From the NCBI GenBank assembly GCA_017613995.1, contig JAGACT010000042.1:1-6221 (forward strand): a DNA stretch of 6,221 nucleotides, in the 5' to 3' direction. Under the pieces are notes generated by a model. That model worked only from the letters and a program-made list of their open reading frames with translations. It was not told the DNA's origin and ran no database searches. This stretch comes from Eubacteriaceae bacterium. Lineage in GTDB: Bacteria > Bacillota > Clostridia > Eubacteriales > Anaerofustaceae. This document shows positions 5,646-6,221 of the stretch, in pieces. Both the position numbers and the translations under genes were made by a program. The first letter of the stretch is position 1. Each line of letters begins with the position of its first letter.

Positions 5646-6221
5646 ATGAAAAGATTCTCCACGGCTGAGAGATTCTGGAAGGACACGCTGGAACTGGTGA
5701 TCGAAGGAAACGGGGAGGTCATGCTGGGTATTCCCTCGGAACTGTTCGATATAATGGAACTCAGCGGCGAACATTCCCGGATGCCCCTCTGGCAGAGGGA
5801 AGAGCTGGAATCGGACCTTTGCGAGCTGTCTTCCTTCTGGGGACAGGAGAAGGATCTGTCCGCTTCCGATGTGCTGATAAACGCCCTTAGTTCCACCCTT
5901 GTCACTCAGAAGGCACTGGACAGCCTCTCCCAGGTGCTGGCGGAGTGCACCATGGTGAGTCCCTCCGGGGGAGTCAGGATGAGGGGGAAGATCGATGATG
6001 TCAGAGCAGGGGTGATTCCGGAAACCGGTATGAGGAAGGATGAAGGACCCGCACAGAGCCTTATGCATGAATCTGAGGGCTGTGTCAGACCTTCGGAGAT
6101 ATACGAATACCTCAGGGAAAGCATCGTTTCCCAGAAGGCTGCCCTCAGGTGCGCATCCATGATCATGTATGATCATTTCCTGGGAAGGCGCTCGGTATCG
6201 GTATTCGCCGGACCCACGGGA
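5646..6221 (+). CDS. ClpX-like AAA+ ATPase with unfamiliar N-terminal domain, 3'-truncated by window edge
   Basis: An open frame of 192 codons runs from ATG 5646 to the window edge. The last ~45 visible residues match the entry to the AAA_2 domain of ClpX/HslU-type unfoldases: RPSEIYEYLRESIVSQKAAL (148-167) parallels the ClpX 'P..I...Ld..ViGQ..AK' segment, MIMYDHFLGRR parallels its 'avyNHykR', and the visible end GPTG (189-192) opens a Walker A loop. Walker B, sensor and arginine finger lie outside. The first ~145 residues are not the ClpX zinc-binding domain: no CxxC pair is present, and I do not recognise the fold. It looks like mostly helical polar sequence, then a Gly/Arg/Asp-rich linker at about 106-147. 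Such N-domains usually select substrates or adaptors in AAA+ unfoldases; that role here is inference. GGGAG (5639-5643) is very close to the ATG, and AGGGGA (5631-5636) gives better spacing. Expression probably depends on readthrough of the terminator at 5529-5558. Confidence 0.75.
   Translation, partial: MKRFSTAERFWKDTLELVIEGNGEVMLGIPSELFDIMELSGEHSRMPLWQREELESDLCELSSFWGQEKDLSASDVLINALSSTLVTQKALDSLSQVLAECTMVSPSGGVRMRGKIDDVRAGVIPETGMRKDEGPAQSLMHESEGCVRPSEIYEYLRESIVSQKAALRCASMIMYDHFLGRRSVSVFAGPTG

Noticed and set aside
5201..5905. 234-residue minus-strand frame across the leader region
   Set aside because: It overlaps the small membrane gene, the promoter, the leader and the AAA+ start on the opposite strand; it is serine-rich and matches no family I know.
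5610..6176. 188-residue minus-strand frame opposite the AAA+ gene
   Set aside because: The plus-strand frame carries recognisable ClpX-like motifs and is open to the window edge; this one is His/Pro/Gly-rich shadow sequence.
1..6221. CRISPR array, tRNA or rRNA genes
   Set aside because: No regularly spaced direct repeats and no tRNA-like or rRNA-like segments were seen on either strand.

Overview
The window looks like a piece of a Clostridia-type (Firmicutes) genome, most probably Lachnospiraceae or a relative. The coding sequence has moderate GC, heavy use of AGG/AGA for arginine and ATA for isoleucine, AT-rich promoters of the TTGACA-17-TATAAT kind, GGAG-type ribosome binding sites and short intrinsic terminators. 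The sugar nucleotidyltransferase variant with a GxGIKQLExxGP-like signature is also one I associate with Clostridia. This placement is inference; no rRNA or other marker gene is present.

From left to right, the window begins inside a MobV-type (Mob/Pre) plasmid mobilisation relaxase (2-1063, +), whose catalytic N-terminus lies off the left edge. After a hairpin and a good extended -10 promoter comes a sugar-phosphate nucleotidyltransferase (1198-2097, +), closed by a clear intrinsic terminator. Convergent to it is an AAA_14/DUF4143 ATPase (2191-3444, -) with its own near-consensus promoter and AGGAGG ribosome binding site. Its arginine codon use differs from its neighbours, and it carries an unusual density of GGATCC. 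Divergent from it is a MATE-family efflux transporter (3740-5113, +), followed 4 bases later by a previously unflagged 49-codon gene for a single-span membrane peptide (5118-5267). A 13-bp perfect hairpin with no U-tract follows.

The last part (5268-6221) is the most interesting. The best promoter of the window (TTGACA-17-TATATT, 5415-5443) drives a roughly 109-nt leader with mutually exclusive pairings and a canonical intrinsic terminator. About 90 nt later starts a ClpX-like AAA+ unfoldase (5646 to the right edge). Its N-terminal ~145 residues are not the ClpX zinc-binding domain and are unfamiliar to me. The arrangement suggests either a free small RNA or a transcription-attenuated leader controlling an AAA+ ATPase with a non-standard substrate-recognition domain.

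No pathway links the genes. Each main gene has its own promoter, and only the MATE gene and the small membrane peptide gene look like an operon. The relaxase (mobilisation) and the probably acquired DUF4143 ATPase give the region an accessory flavour. Whether the nucleotidyltransferase, MATE and AAA+ genes belong to the same mobile element cannot be decided from this window.
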